Shown here: positions 8,499-15,382 of the stretch, piece by piece | Numbering within the stretch: position 1 is the stretch's first letter | Layout of the letters: each line of letters opens with the position of its first letter | DNA from: a virus | Virus record (IMG/VR): IMGVR_UViG_3300034520_000069 | Span: 1 to 20,551 of that record | Length of the DNA stretch: 20,551 nucleotides | Strand: one strand, 5' to 3' | Notes under the pieces: model-generated | Databases searched by the model: none | What the model saw: only the letters and a program-made list of their open reading frames with translations | Told to the model about the DNA's origin: nothing | Program-made: the position numbers and the translations under genes

Positions 8499-11347
8499 TT
8501 AAGCTACTATCTTGGACATTACATGCACCAAGCAGTGACCAATTCAATCAATACAAGCAGAAAATAGGTGGACAGTGGGTAACGATTAATCCAGATGCAC
8601 CGAAGAACTGGGGAGTGAATGAGAGAGGTTTTGTTGATGCGATTGAGTTATACCACCATAAGATATATGCAATTGGTATGCACGACTTTGGGGTTGCTGC
8701 AGATGGTACTATATACAACTTCAAGGCAACTAGTCAGAAGGTTCTCACTCCTGACGAGACTGAAATTAACTCATGGGTTCCAACGTCACTGAGATACATG
8801 ATGGAAACCTTCCCAAACATCAAATGGAGCATACAGTTGGTAGCCTTCAATGACCCAATCATCAGGAGCTTACTGGATAACAAGAGCGTCCAGGACACGT
8901 TGATAAGGCAGACCAGACGTATTGCCGAGTTGTACCTTGCAGCAGGTTACCCAATAGCAGGTATTGAGAGTGACATGGAGCGAGTGGGTATGGAGCCAGG
9001 AGATGGTGAAAAATACCGTGATTTGCTGGCAAGAATAAAGCAAGAAGTTTGTGTTCCACTAGGGTTAGAATTGAGAGTAAACCTATATTCTATGACAGGA
9101 GCAAATAATCCTAGCTACTATGCTTGGCATAGTTATCCGTTAATGCTGGAGGCAAATTGTGATGAGTTCCAACTTATGACTTATGACTTCTCATGGGCAG
9201 GTTCTGCACCTGGACCAAGTACACCTACATGGTGGCTAAAGCAGGTGTTAGACTGGGTAGAACAATCACTTCCTCCAGAGAGGGTGTTCATAGGTAATGC
9301 TGCATATGGCAGACGTTGGGCAATTCATGTAGTTGGAGAACGAGGGAGAACCGTTACCTACAAGCAGTTGATACAATGGCAGAACGGTTTGTATAGGCAC
9401 AACGAGGGTTCTACCAGACCAGATGGTACGTTCTGGTGGAGTAATCAACCTTTTCTACCGTTCTGTGGTAACCATGACAGGGAGAGCCACTACCAGGTGA
9501 GTTACCTACATGTGTATGACAAGTTCTCTGCAAACCACCTGGAAACAGTGGTTAACATCAACCGTGGAAAATACAACGAGGTTCCGTTCATCACCAGCTA
9601 CTTCAAGAGACAGCGACCCATATTTGGAGGGGTGCAGGCTATTGTGTCTTCAGGTGATAAGAGTGGCGAGGTTAGTGAGTCATCGACCGTAACCAGGAAA
9701 GACCAAGGTTTACCTGAGACGACCTTCCAAGGGTATACGGTTAACAGACAGCAATTTGCTTACAGTGAAGAGCTTAAGGCATGTATACCAGCAGTTGTAG
9801 GGTGGGATGGGGAAGAACCTATTCTGTCCGAGCCTGGTAGAGTGAGGTACACCTTCAATGCCACAGGCAATTATAAGTTGATAGCTTTGGTGAGTTTCCC
9901 TGCATATGGGGCTGACCGAATTGATATAACTGTTAATGGCACACCTTACATCATAGGAGGAGACAGCTTGGAAGACTGGTATCCGTTCTATGTTCTAGCC
10001 AGCCACTACTACGACTGTGGCAACTGGAACTTCTCAGGCACTAACACTATCGAGGTGCAGAGGACTTACGGAGGTGCCATAATATACGGTTTCATTGTTT
10101 GCCAGAGCTATGACCAAAATTTTACAGGAGGAGTGATGCGTTGCACAGCAAGTGTACGACCAATGTATGAGAGAGATACCGTTCAACAAGGGGTGCTTAA
10201 GAAGAGACTTGCAAACCTTCCAGACAAGTTGACAATAACTATGGAGACTATCAGGAGGGTGCCAAGACCTGCAATTGTATGGGAGGACAGTATATCACCA
10301 TACGTTAGGCAGGAGGTTCCAGGGAGAGACTTAACAAGGACTTCTTACTACAGGAGGGCAAACCCAACCAGTTACTCCAGTGGCAGTGGAGATACTCCAT
10401 ATGACACAGGTGACAGCATAGTATGTATCGACACAGTACAACCAGTGGGGTATAGTTCAGGTGAGTGGTTGATTCACGAAGATGGGTATGCATATTGTGA
10501 CAACGGACAACTGGTGCTTGACAAACAGTTCACCTGTAACATCAGAGCGGAAATGAGATTGTATTTTGAATCTGGTTATAACCAAGCTGGGGGCATCAGA
10601 TTTAAAGCTAGCCAAAGAGGTTCCTCACAGGAAGGGTACTTGTTTTTGCTTGACTACAGAGATAAGACAGTTAAGCTTATGTATCAGAACGGTTCTTCCA
10701 AGCAAACGATTGAGAGTGTTCCCATGACGAGTTCCTTGATAGGCATGAAAGATGAAGGGATTACTGTTACAGCCACAATCCACAATGGAGTTTTCTACGG
10801 ACAGGTGGGTTCCAACGTGTACATCCAGCGTTCATTGTCCACACCGACAGCAGGAGCATACGGTGTGTATGTCGAAGGAGGCAGGATGAGGCTGTACAAC
10901 TTCTCAATACAAACAACTGACAGGTATGAACCTATGGAGAAATTGGCAGTAGTGATTGACGGACAGCGTTACACCTTTGGAGAAGTAGAGCGTACTGTAG
11001 AGTACGACAAGTTTGGGTATCTCATATATTCTGGACTTGACCCAGAAAGTACAGAGGTTGAACCACACCCATGGGATTTAGACTACAGGCATTCGCCAAT
11101 AGCGACCGTGCCAGCATGGCAAGGAAACAAGGAAATTGAACTAGAATTCATTGATGCTGGTATCTGGGCAAGGACAGTATATATTGGAGACTCTGAAGGT
11201 TTCTCAATAGCATGGAATGGTGATGCCCAAGCCTTGATGAAGACAGCAGACATCATTAGAGCTTATAATATCAAGGGTATAGGCATGTGGACACTAGGTC
11301 AGGAGGACACGACGGTATTTGGCTACTTGCCTGATGCTGACAGGTAA
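8495..11347 (+). CDS. Tail-associated GH18-type glycosidase with large internal insertion
   Basis: 950 aa. Glycoside hydrolase 18 enzymes cut chitin or peptidoglycan glycans by substrate-assisted catalysis. Residues 1-345 look like most of a GH18 barrel. The catalytic motif appears as AGIESDMER (D160, acid E162), followed by FQLMTYDFSW (228-234) and IGNAAYGRRW (266-275), closest in style to YaaH/SleL enzymes. The expected last strands appear only at 890-938 (RTVYIGDSEGFSIAW, IKGIGMWTLGQED). Between them lie about 500 residues of beta-rich material: a carbohydrate-binding-like domain (about 410-540), and a lectin-like jelly roll (about 665-808; CNIRAEMRLYFESG, GGIRFKASQ). The likely role is local wall or surface-glycan cutting at the tail tip. 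The start overlaps the previous stop (ATGA). Confidence 0.82.
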   Translation: MIKLLSWTLHAPSSDQFNQYKQKIGGQWVTINPDAPKNWGVNERGFVDAIELYHHKIYAIGMHDFGVAADGTIYNFKATSQKVLTPDETEINSWVPTSLRYMMETFPNIKWSIQLVAFNDPIIRSLLDNKSVQDTLIRQTRRIAELYLAAGYPIAGIESDMERVGMEPGDGEKYRDLLARIKQEVCVPLGLELRVNLYSMTGANNPSYYAWHSYPLMLEANCDEFQLMTYDFSWAGSAPGPSTPTWWLKQVLDWVEQSLPPERVFIGNAAYGRRWAIHVVGERGRTVTYKQLIQWQNGLYRHNEGSTRPDGTFWWSNQPFLPFCGNHDRESHYQVSYLHVYDKFSANHLETVVNINRGKYNEVPFITSYFKRQRPIFGGVQAIVSSGDKSGEVSESSTVTRKDQGLPETTFQGYTVNRQQFAYSEELKACIPAVVGWDGEEPILSEPGRVRYTFNATGNYKLIALVSFPAYGADRIDITVNGTPYIIGGDSLEDWYPFYVLASHYYDCGNWNFSGTNTIEVQRTYGGAIIYGFIVCQSYDQNFTGGVMRCTASVRPMYERDTVQQGVLKKRLANLPDKLTITMETIRRVPRPAIVWEDSISPYVRQEVPGRDLTRTSYYRRANPTSYSSGSGDTPYDTGDSIVCIDTVQPVGYSSGEWLIHEDGYAYCDNGQLVLDKQFTCNIRAEMRLYFESGYNQAGGIRFKASQRGSSQEGYLFLLDYRDKTVKLMYQNGSSKQTIESVPMTSSLIGMKDEGITVTATIHNGVFYGQVGSNVYIQRSLSTPTAGAYGVYVEGGRMRLYNFSIQTTDRYEPMEKLAVVIDGQRYTFGEVERTVEYDKFGYLIYSGLDPESTEVEPHPWDLDYRHSPIATVPAWQGNKEIELEFIDAGIWARTVYIGDSEGFSIAWNGDAQALMKTADIIRAYNIKGIGMWTLGQEDTTVFGYLPDADR

Positions 11348-11363
11348 GGAGGATGGTTACTCT

Positions 11364-11672
11364 ATGAGGAGTGGAGAACAATGGTATTCTAACAAAGACC
11401 TATTTGAAATGCTTAATGGGTTGAGGATGGACTTGGTTGAGACCCAATCTCAGATGAAGAAATACAATGACTTGAGAGCGACGTTGAACAACGTGATGAA
11501 GTCACAAGAAACACTCACTAAGCTGGTTAACCAGACAATTGACAAGGTTAATGACATGGATGCAGCCAGGAACTCAAGACGACAGACCTACAAAGACGCA
11601 AAAGACATAATCTTATTAGTGATAGCAGTAGCAGGGTGGTTACTAACACTAATAGGGTTCTTTCTCAAATAA
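11364..11672 (+). CDS. XhlA-like membrane protein (hemolysin/holin accessory)
   Basis: 102 aa from ATG 11364, which lies downstream of AAGGAGG at 11347-11353. The frame is open further upstream (TTG 11319), but that lies in the GH18 gene and lacks a ribosome binding site. Residues 10-70 form an amphipathic coiled coil (LRMDLVETQSQMKKYNDLR), followed by a basic stretch and a C-terminal membrane segment (81-100, IILLVIAVAGWLLTLIGFFL). This layout is that of the XhlA family, which acts together with a holin and an amidase in Bacillus phage lysis. Its place just before the amidase gene fits. Confidence 0.75.
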   Translation: MRSGEQWYSNKDLFEMLNGLRMDLVETQSQMKKYNDLRATLNNVMKSQETLTKLVNQTIDKVNDMDAARNSRRQTYKDAKDIILLVIAVAGWLLTLIGFFLK

Positions 11673-11700
11673 TCGGATAAACTAAATTGGAGGTGATTAT

Positions 11701-12537
11701 ATGAGCAAGAAGGTTATGATTGACCCAGGGCATGCACCTGGGAACATTAACCGTGGGCCAACAGGATACTACGAGTACCAGGGAATGTGGAAACTCTCCA
11801 ACTACCTGAAGGAAGAGCTGACCAAGAGGGGTGTACAAGCAGACCTGACTAGGACAGAGAACCAAGACCCAAGCCTGTCCGAGAGGGGTAAGAAGTCCAA
11901 AGGTTATGACATGTTTATCAGCGAACACAGCAATGCCCACAATGGCAAGGCAAGGGGTGTGGAGGTGTACTACTCACTACAGAGACCTGGAGATAAGGTT
12001 CATGCACAGACACTGTCAAAAGCTATCTCCACTGTGATGAACAATCCTGACAGGGGTGCAAAAACAAGAGAATATCCTAACAAGCCTGGAGTTGACTACT
12101 ATGGAGTAATCAGGGCTGCAGTCAGTGTTGGTTGTCCTCATATATTCCTGGTGGAGAATGGGTTTCATGACAATCCCCAAGATGAGGCATGGCTGAAGCA
12201 GGACAGCAACTTAAGGAAATTGGCACAGGTACAGGCTGACGTTATCTGTAACATCTTAGGGGCTAAGCCACAACCACAACCACCGAGTGATGGAGAGACC
12301 TTATACCGTGTTCAGGTGGGAGCCTTCAAGAACAAGGAGTATGCTGACAATATGTACAACAAGCTGAAGACAGACGGTTATGACACCTACATGGTAATAG
12401 CAGATGGTTTCTATAAGGTGCAGACTGGTGCCTTTAAGAACAGGCAGAATGCTGACAATCTGGCAAACAAGCTTAAGAAGGCAGGTTATGATGTTTATGT
12501 CACAACCATGCATGTCGATGACCTTATCAAGCAGTAA
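11701..12537 (+). CDS. Endolysin: N-acetylmuramoyl-L-alanine amidase with SPOR domain
   Basis: 278 aa. Residues 1-188 form an Amidase_3 domain, a zinc amidase that cuts the bond between MurNAc and L-Ala of the stem peptide. Zinc ligands H11 (DPGHAP), E25 and H76 (SEHSNAHNG) and catalytic E152 (LVENGFHDN) are present. A Pro/Gln linker (KPQPQPPSDG, 189-198) leads to a SPOR domain (201-270) with two matching halves (YRVQVGAFKNKEYADN, YKVQTGAFKNRQNADN). SPOR domains bind glycan strands lacking stem peptides, so this is the wall-binding part. No signal peptide is seen, so export depends on the holin. The GGAGGTGA ribosome binding site supports ATG 11701. Confidence 0.93.
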   Translation: MSKKVMIDPGHAPGNINRGPTGYYEYQGMWKLSNYLKEELTKRGVQADLTRTENQDPSLSERGKKSKGYDMFISEHSNAHNGKARGVEVYYSLQRPGDKVHAQTLSKAISTVMNNPDRGAKTREYPNKPGVDYYGVIRAAVSVGCPHIFLVENGFHDNPQDEAWLKQDSNLRKLAQVQADVICNILGAKPQPQPPSDGETLYRVQVGAFKNKEYADNMYNKLKTDGYDTYMVIADGFYKVQTGAFKNRQNADNLANKLKKAGYDVYVTTMHVDDLIKQ

Positions 12538-12554
12538 GAAGGAGGTGAGAAGGT

Positions 12555-12875
12555 ATGGTAGAGGTGCTACAATTCATAGGTTCATGGTGGGGTTTGCTTA
12601 TCGTAGTGTTGTTCCTGGTAGGTTATGCAATTTACGACTGGGGGAAGGCTAGAAAGCTTATTGCTTCTATGATATTCCATGCTGAAGAGAGAGCCAGGGA
12701 ATTGGTGCTGGAGAACGGAGAGGCAAAGTTCAACTGGGTTAAAGAGAACACATACCCAATGCTACCTAAGTGGATAAGGTTCTTCCTGACAGAAGATATG
12801 TACGAGGCCTTGATACAAAAAGTGTTCGACGAACTCAAGGGATGGGCTACCACCAGACCGTTACCAAAAGAGTAG
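12555..12875 (+). CDS. Holin-like protein (LLH family)
   Basis: 106 aa. It has one N-terminal membrane segment (about 9-28, WWGLLIVVLFLVGYAIYDW) and then a charged amphipathic helix (ARKLIASMIFHAEERARELV), with the rest cytoplasmic (LPKWIRFFLTEDMYEALI). This arrangement, one TM followed by an AEE-containing helix, is that of the LLH-type phage holins found near endolysins in Bacillota phages. It starts 17 bases after the amidase stop with a GGAGGTGAG ribosome binding site. With the XhlA-like protein it completes the lysis set. Whether it forms holes or acts as a regulator cannot be told from sequence. Confidence 0.72.
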   Translation: MVEVLQFIGSWWGLLIVVLFLVGYAIYDWGKARKLIASMIFHAEERARELVLENGEAKFNWVKENTYPMLPKWIRFFLTEDMYEALIQKVFDELKGWATTRPLPKE

Positions 12876-12883
12876 AAAAATTT

Positions 12884-12921
12884 TCAGGGAGGGGGTTGTA
12901 AAACACTCTCCCTGATATAAT
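12884..12921 (+). promoter_or_regulatory. Extended -10 promoter overlapped by an inverted repeat
   Basis: TGATATAAT (12913-12921) is a perfect extended -10 (TGnTATAAT). TTGTAA at 12896 is too close (14 bp) to be a normal -35. An 8-bp inverted repeat, TCAGGGAG (12884-12891) and CTCCCTGA (12908-12915), ends inside the extended -10. No T-tract follows on the + strand, so an operator is likelier than a terminator. The promoter would serve the gene at 12949. Confidence 0.6.
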
Positions 12922-12948
12922 GTAAGTGAAAGGAGAGGTGATGCCTAT

Positions 12949-13512
12949 ATGGCAAATAAAATCTTAGTTAACAAAAGTGGAAAAGCTTGTCCAGTGTATG
13001 ACAGACCTGGTTGGGCGGACATTGAGAACTTGACTAGGATTGGCACAATCTATGACAGGGAAGTGTATGGTTATGACGAGGGGTGGGGTGGAGACGGTGT
13101 GTTCAATGCAATCGTTTTCAGAAACTCTAGTGGGCAATTAGCATATGGGTTCCTTGACCCAAGTGTAGTTAAACAGAACTGGAAAGTCATGACTCCTATC
13201 ACAGATTACCCTTACGGCACAGTTACTATTGATGGCAAGACCTTCTACACCTTTAAGTTCAGACGTAAAGAGAGCGTGTACAAGGCAGACGGTTCTTACT
13301 GGGGTGCAGTTGCATCTGGTATGAGAATTGCCTGCAGTTCAGCATTAGCTGGAGCGTCTAATCCTCACTGGAAGGGTGTCAACTATGTAGAGCGTAGCAC
13401 TGACAGAGCTTGGATTAAGGTAACAGGAGCAGGGTATGATTATGGGTTTGTTAACATTGGCTTGGAAGACGGTTCCATGCCTACCAACATCTCCATGTAT
13501 GGCACCTGGTAA
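12949..13512 (+). CDS. Unknown protein with SH3-like repeats; moron-like gene
   Basis: 187 aa, not assigned to a named family. It is rich in Gly, Tyr, Trp and predicted beta strands. Two halves show related features: VYDRPG, TIYDREVYGYDEGW and LAYGFLDP in the first, and SVYKADGSYWGAV, AWIKVTGAGYDYGFVNI in the second. This suggests two SH3-like units, often used for wall binding. No signal peptide or membrane segment is seen. It follows the lysis genes but has its own promoter (12913-12921) and a strong terminator directly after it (13531-13567). This is the pattern of a moron, a cargo gene expressed independently of phage late genes. AAAGGAGAGGTGAT is the ribosome binding site. Confidence 0.7.
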   Translation: MANKILVNKSGKACPVYDRPGWADIENLTRIGTIYDREVYGYDEGWGGDGVFNAIVFRNSSGQLAYGFLDPSVVKQNWKVMTPITDYPYGTVTIDGKTFYTFKFRRKESVYKADGSYWGAVASGMRIACSSALAGASNPHWKGVNYVERSTDRAWIKVTGAGYDYGFVNIGLEDGSMPTNISMYGTW

Positions 13513-13530
13513 TAACTGACTGAGAGATAA

Positions 13531-13567
13531 TAAAGGTTCCTCTTTATAAGAGGGGCCTTTATTTTTG
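13531..13567 (+). terminator. Rho-independent terminator after the 187-aa gene
   Basis: A 12-bp stem, AAAGGTTCCTCT (13532-13543) with AGAGGGGCCTTT (13549-13560), pairs fully with two G-U pairs and a 5-nt loop. It is followed by ATTTTTG. Confidence 0.9.
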
Positions 13568-13577
13568 TGTTTTCATT

Positions 13578-13690
13578 CAAGGTGTTTCACCTTGTTTCAC
13601 CTTGAATCAAGGTGAATCAAGGTGAAACAAGGTGAAAATTTCACTGTGTTTCACCTTGAATCAAGGTGAATCAAGGTGAAACAAGGTGAA
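13578..13690. repeat. 10-bp-phased CAAGGTG heptamer array in both orientations
   Basis: CAAGGTG occurs at 13578, 13608, 13618, 13628, 13662, 13672 and 13682. Its complement CACCTTG occurs at 13588, 13598 and 13652. Within each of the two clusters the starts are exactly 10 bp apart, one helical turn. A degenerate copy (CACTGTG, 13642) extends the second cluster. A 42-bp block (13595-13636) recurs exactly at 13649-13690. The spacing favours a protein binding one face of the DNA, as in origins or partition sites. Adjacent opposed copies could also fold as 7-bp hairpins with an AAT loop. Confidence 0.95.
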
Positions 13691-13751
13691 TGATATCCCA
13701 TTTTTTGGCTGTGATAACCTTCTTTCAGGTGTCTAATACACAAAAAATCGG

Positions 13752-13780
13752 TTTCAAAAGATAAAAATAATTGCTATAAT
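13752..13780 (+). promoter_or_regulatory. Promoter with extended -10 (TTTCAA-17-TATAAT)
   Basis: TGCTATAAT at 13772-13780 is a perfect extended -10. TTTCAA at 13752-13757 is 17 bp upstream of the hexamer. The downstream terminator at 13834-13867 means the transcript would be short unless readthrough occurs. Confidence 0.7.
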
Positions 13781-13786
13781 GCCTGG

Positions 13787-13867
13787 TATTACTGGGCTAC
13801 ATGGAAAGTCGGCTTAAAACCAAAAATCTTCCTCCCCACCTGAAAATGGGTTTGGGGTAAATTTTTT
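13787..13867 (+). ncRNA. Candidate small RNA of about 80 nt
   Basis: This is the stretch between the expected start of the promoter at 13752-13780 and the T-tract of the next terminator. It has no ORF with a ribosome binding site. It contains TTCCTCC (13829-13835), complementary to the GGAGGAA ribosome binding sites before the genes at 14215 and 15975. That would allow pairing, but such complementarity to any Shine-Dalgarno sequence is easy to find by chance. Alternatively it is an attenuated leader for downstream genes. Confidence 0.4.
13834..13867 (+). terminator. Probable Rho-independent terminator
   Basis: CCCCACC pairs with GGG-TTTGGGG in an imperfect stem (CCCCA/TGGGG core, a two-base bulge, then CC/GG) around a TGAAAAT-type loop. 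It is followed by TAAATTTTTTC. Confidence 0.6.
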
Positions 13868-14012
13868 CACGGTGAATGAAAATATTTTTGGAAAGCGTTT
13901 TTACTGGGAGGATGAAATTTCAAATCATGCCGATTTTTTATGTCAACATGGAATTAAATTTGCCAGACGGTACATAATAATAGTGAACAGGGGAGTGAGA
14001 TTCCCAAGGTTC

Positions 14013-14214
14013 TACCAAAAGGTAGGTTTTAAAGAAAGTTTGAAAAAGTTTGAAAAAGTCTGAAAAAGTTAGCACAATGAAGCAGGTATATGAATATGGC
14101 AGATAAACAGTGAAAACGAGTTGTTAATGGATGTGCTTCCAAACCGATTTCAGAGTATAATTAGATTAACAACAAGGCGATAGCCTAGAACCAAATAATA
14201 AGGAGGAAATCAGG
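14013..14214 (+). repeat. Duplicated leader/regulatory element, copy A
   Basis: About 200 bp before the amidoligase gene that align end to end with 15780-15974. Shared blocks in order: a TACC-AAAA-GGTA hairpin plus GGTTTT, GAAAGTTTGAAAAAGT, GGCAGATAAACA, GAAAACGAG, CCAAACCGA, TTTCAG, an A+T-rich -10-like block, a small hairpin (AGGC-GATA-GCCT, 14175-14186) and the identical AACCAAATAATAAGGAGG. The hairpin keeps its stem in copy B with an A-T to G-C change. This copy has three 10-bp TTTGAAAAAG-type repeats (14039-14068). A perfect 9-bp inverted repeat (14120-14128, 14165-14173) flanks the -10-like sequence in this copy only. Confidence 0.9.
14133..14161 (+). promoter_or_regulatory. Possible promoter in leader copy A
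   Basis: TATAAT at 14156-14161, with a poor -35 (GTGCTT) 17 bp upstream. The equivalent in copy B is TAAAAT (15914-15919) with GTGACT 17 bp upstream, four of six matches to the -35 consensus. The A+T-rich TTTGAAAAAG repeats further upstream could act as UP elements or activator sites. Confidence 0.4.
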
Positions 14215-15051
14215 ATGAAAAAGAACACAGGCTTCAACAACCAGAGGACATTCGGAGTGGAGATTGAGTTTTTCTTAGGCAGAACCAACAGACGTGGGGC
14301 ACACGCAGAGGAAGTTGCCCAGGCAGTGAGAGAACAAGGAATAGAGTGTTACGTAGAAAGTTACAACCACATAACCAGACCACACTGGAAGATAGTTACC
14401 GACAGCAGTGTAAGTTATGAAGGACTTGAGATTGTGAGTCCACCTCTCAAAGGACAAGACGGTTTGAATCAACTTAAGAAAGTTCTCGAGGCCCTTAACA
14501 AGGCAGGAGCAAAGGTTGACAGAAGTTGTGGAGTTCACGTTCACCACGACGCAAACGACTTCACACTGAGAACATTCAAAAATCTATACGGTTTGTATGC
14601 TAGATTCGAAGATTGCATAGACGAATTGGTAGTCAAGAGCAGACGTGGGAGTAACAACAGATACTGTCAGAGTCCACGAACAAACCTAGAGCAACTGCAG
14701 AATGCCAAGAGCGTTAACGAGATAATCGACAGGGTATATCCAAGCAGATACATCAAGTTGAATTGTCAGAGCTTTAGAAGACACGGAACAATCGAATTCA
14801 GACAGCACGGTGGAAGTACAGAATACCAGAAGATTATGAGTTGGATTGTATTCACTCAGATGATGGTTGAGAGAGCTGTCAACGGAACAATCCAACTGAA
14901 GGAAGGAGCTACCGACTGGTTCAACTTCAAGAAAGTTATCAGAGCATACGGTTGGATGGGTGCCGACGAATTGCAGCAGGAGGCAATCAGCTACCTGAAC
15001 AAGAGACGTCAGGAACTGGCTAAGAAATACAACCTGACTTTAGCAAGCTAA
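14215..15051 (+). CDS. Amidoligase family protein (glutamine-synthetase-like COOH-NH2 ligase)
   Basis: 278 aa. Family members are predicted ATP-dependent ligases joining a carboxylate to an amine, forming peptide-like amide bonds. Signature motifs are intact: TFGVEIEFFLG (E16, E18), HWKIVTDSSV (D63) with EIVSPP (E72), CGVHVHHDA (C105, H108, H110), then N183 and TIEFRQHGG (E194, R196, H198), covering the predicted metal/ATP site. Length is normal. The start ATG lies behind AAGGAGG in a leader shared with the gene at 15975. A structured RNA follows the stop. A gamma-glutamylcyclotransferase-like gene at 16681 gives the neighbourhood a possible make/break pair. The substrate is unknown; candidates include host wall peptides, proteins or small metabolites. 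Confidence 0.85.
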   Translation: MKKNTGFNNQRTFGVEIEFFLGRTNRRGAHAEEVAQAVREQGIECYVESYNHITRPHWKIVTDSSVSYEGLEIVSPPLKGQDGLNQLKKVLEALNKAGAKVDRSCGVHVHHDANDFTLRTFKNLYGLYARFEDCIDELVVKSRRGSNNRYCQSPRTNLEQLQNAKSVNEIIDRVYPSRYIKLNCQSFRRHGTIEFRQHGGSTEYQKIMSWIVFTQMMVERAVNGTIQLKEGATDWFNFKKVIRAYGWMGADELQQEAISYLNKRRQELAKKYNLTLAS

Positions 15052-15055
15052 CAGC

Positions 15056-15118
15056 CGAAACTCCCCCAGGTGGGGAGTCTGGTGGGGATTGCCTCCCACC
15101 ACTGATGATGGCAGGCAA
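15056..15118 (+). ncRNA. Structured RNA: hairpin plus H-type pseudoknot, copy A
   Basis: CGAAAC (15056) leads into a 7-bp hairpin (15060-15066 with 15072-15078). Next comes stem GGTGGG (15081-15086) with CCCACC (15095-15100), closing the loop GATTGCCT. Loop bases TTGCCT (15089-15094) pair perfectly with AGGCAA (15113-15118), giving an H-type pseudoknot. The linker holds CTGATGATG (15102-15110). The 2-nt first loop and 12-nt linker are sterically suitable. The Shine-Dalgarno AAGGAG of the next gene begins 12 nt later. Copy B (16592-16665) keeps the fold with compensatory changes. Confidence 0.75.
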
Positions 15119-15144
15119 CTGAACTTTGAAAAGGAGTGATGTAG

Positions 15145-15381
15145 ATGATTAAGATTATCTGTGAAGACGGTGCTAGGTTTGAGGCCGAGACTTACGAAGA
15201 CCTGGTGTCAGCAATGAAGCTTGACATGTGGTTGCCACAGAGCCAAGATGAATACATGGCAGGAGTAGCAAGACGTTGTGAGGTGTGGGATGGCAGCAAG
15301 ATACAATACAGCAATGCCAAAGAGTTCATTCATGAGTTGCTGAGAGTTGGAGTTATTAAAATGATGACAGGAGGTGAATAA
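15145..15381 (+). CDS. Small protein of unknown function
   Basis: 78 aa, not recognised. It has a beta-hairpin start (MIKIICEDGARFEAETYED), a helix (LVSAMKLDMW), a central CEVWDGSKIQYSNAKE and a C-terminal helix ending VIKMMTGGE. I see no membrane segment or catalytic motif. ATG 15145 follows AAGGAG and lies just after the pseudoknot RNA, so its translation is the likeliest target of that element. Its stop is one base before the next gene's start codon, and the next ribosome binding site lies inside its end, so the two are probably co-translated. Confidence 0.7.
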   Translation: MIKIICEDGARFEAETYEDLVSAMKLDMWLPQSQDEYMAGVARRCEVWDGSKIQYSNAKEFIHELLRVGVIKMMTGGE

Positions 15382-15382
15382 G

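Larger units (their letters stand above)
13513..14012 (+). other. Non-coding regulatory hub between late and accessory genes
   Basis: No convincing gene is seen here. In order it holds the terminator of the preceding gene, a phased heptamer array, a promoter, a possible small RNA with its own terminator, and then about 140 bp of A+T-rich sequence with no further clear signal. A copy of the CAAGGTGAAT unit with one mismatch (CACGGTGAAT) occurs at 13868-13877. An origin of replication or a switch region would fit this position. Confidence 0.6.

Noticed and set aside
12884-12915. Terminator after the holin-like gene on the + strand
   Set aside because: The inverted repeat is followed by the TATAAT promoter and not by a T-tract. 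On the - strand it is followed by AAAATTTTT, but there are no - strand genes to end.
13578-13690. CRISPR-like array
   Set aside because: Units are 10 bp, in both orientations, with no unique spacers of 30-40 bp and no cas genes. This is an iteron or operator type repeat.
13872-14063. GTG-initiated ORF of 63 codons before the amidoligase gene
   Set aside because: It has no ribosome binding site, and its end lies in the repeated leader. The matching frame in leader copy B is closed by a stop just upstream and differs at amino-acid-changing positions, so nucleotide-level conservation explains the similarity.
14120-14173. Long-range RNA stem in leader A (GTTGTTAAT with ATTAACAAC)
   Set aside because: The 9-bp complement is perfect in copy A but is not kept in copy B, so it is not supported as a conserved RNA structure. 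It might be an operator specific to copy A.
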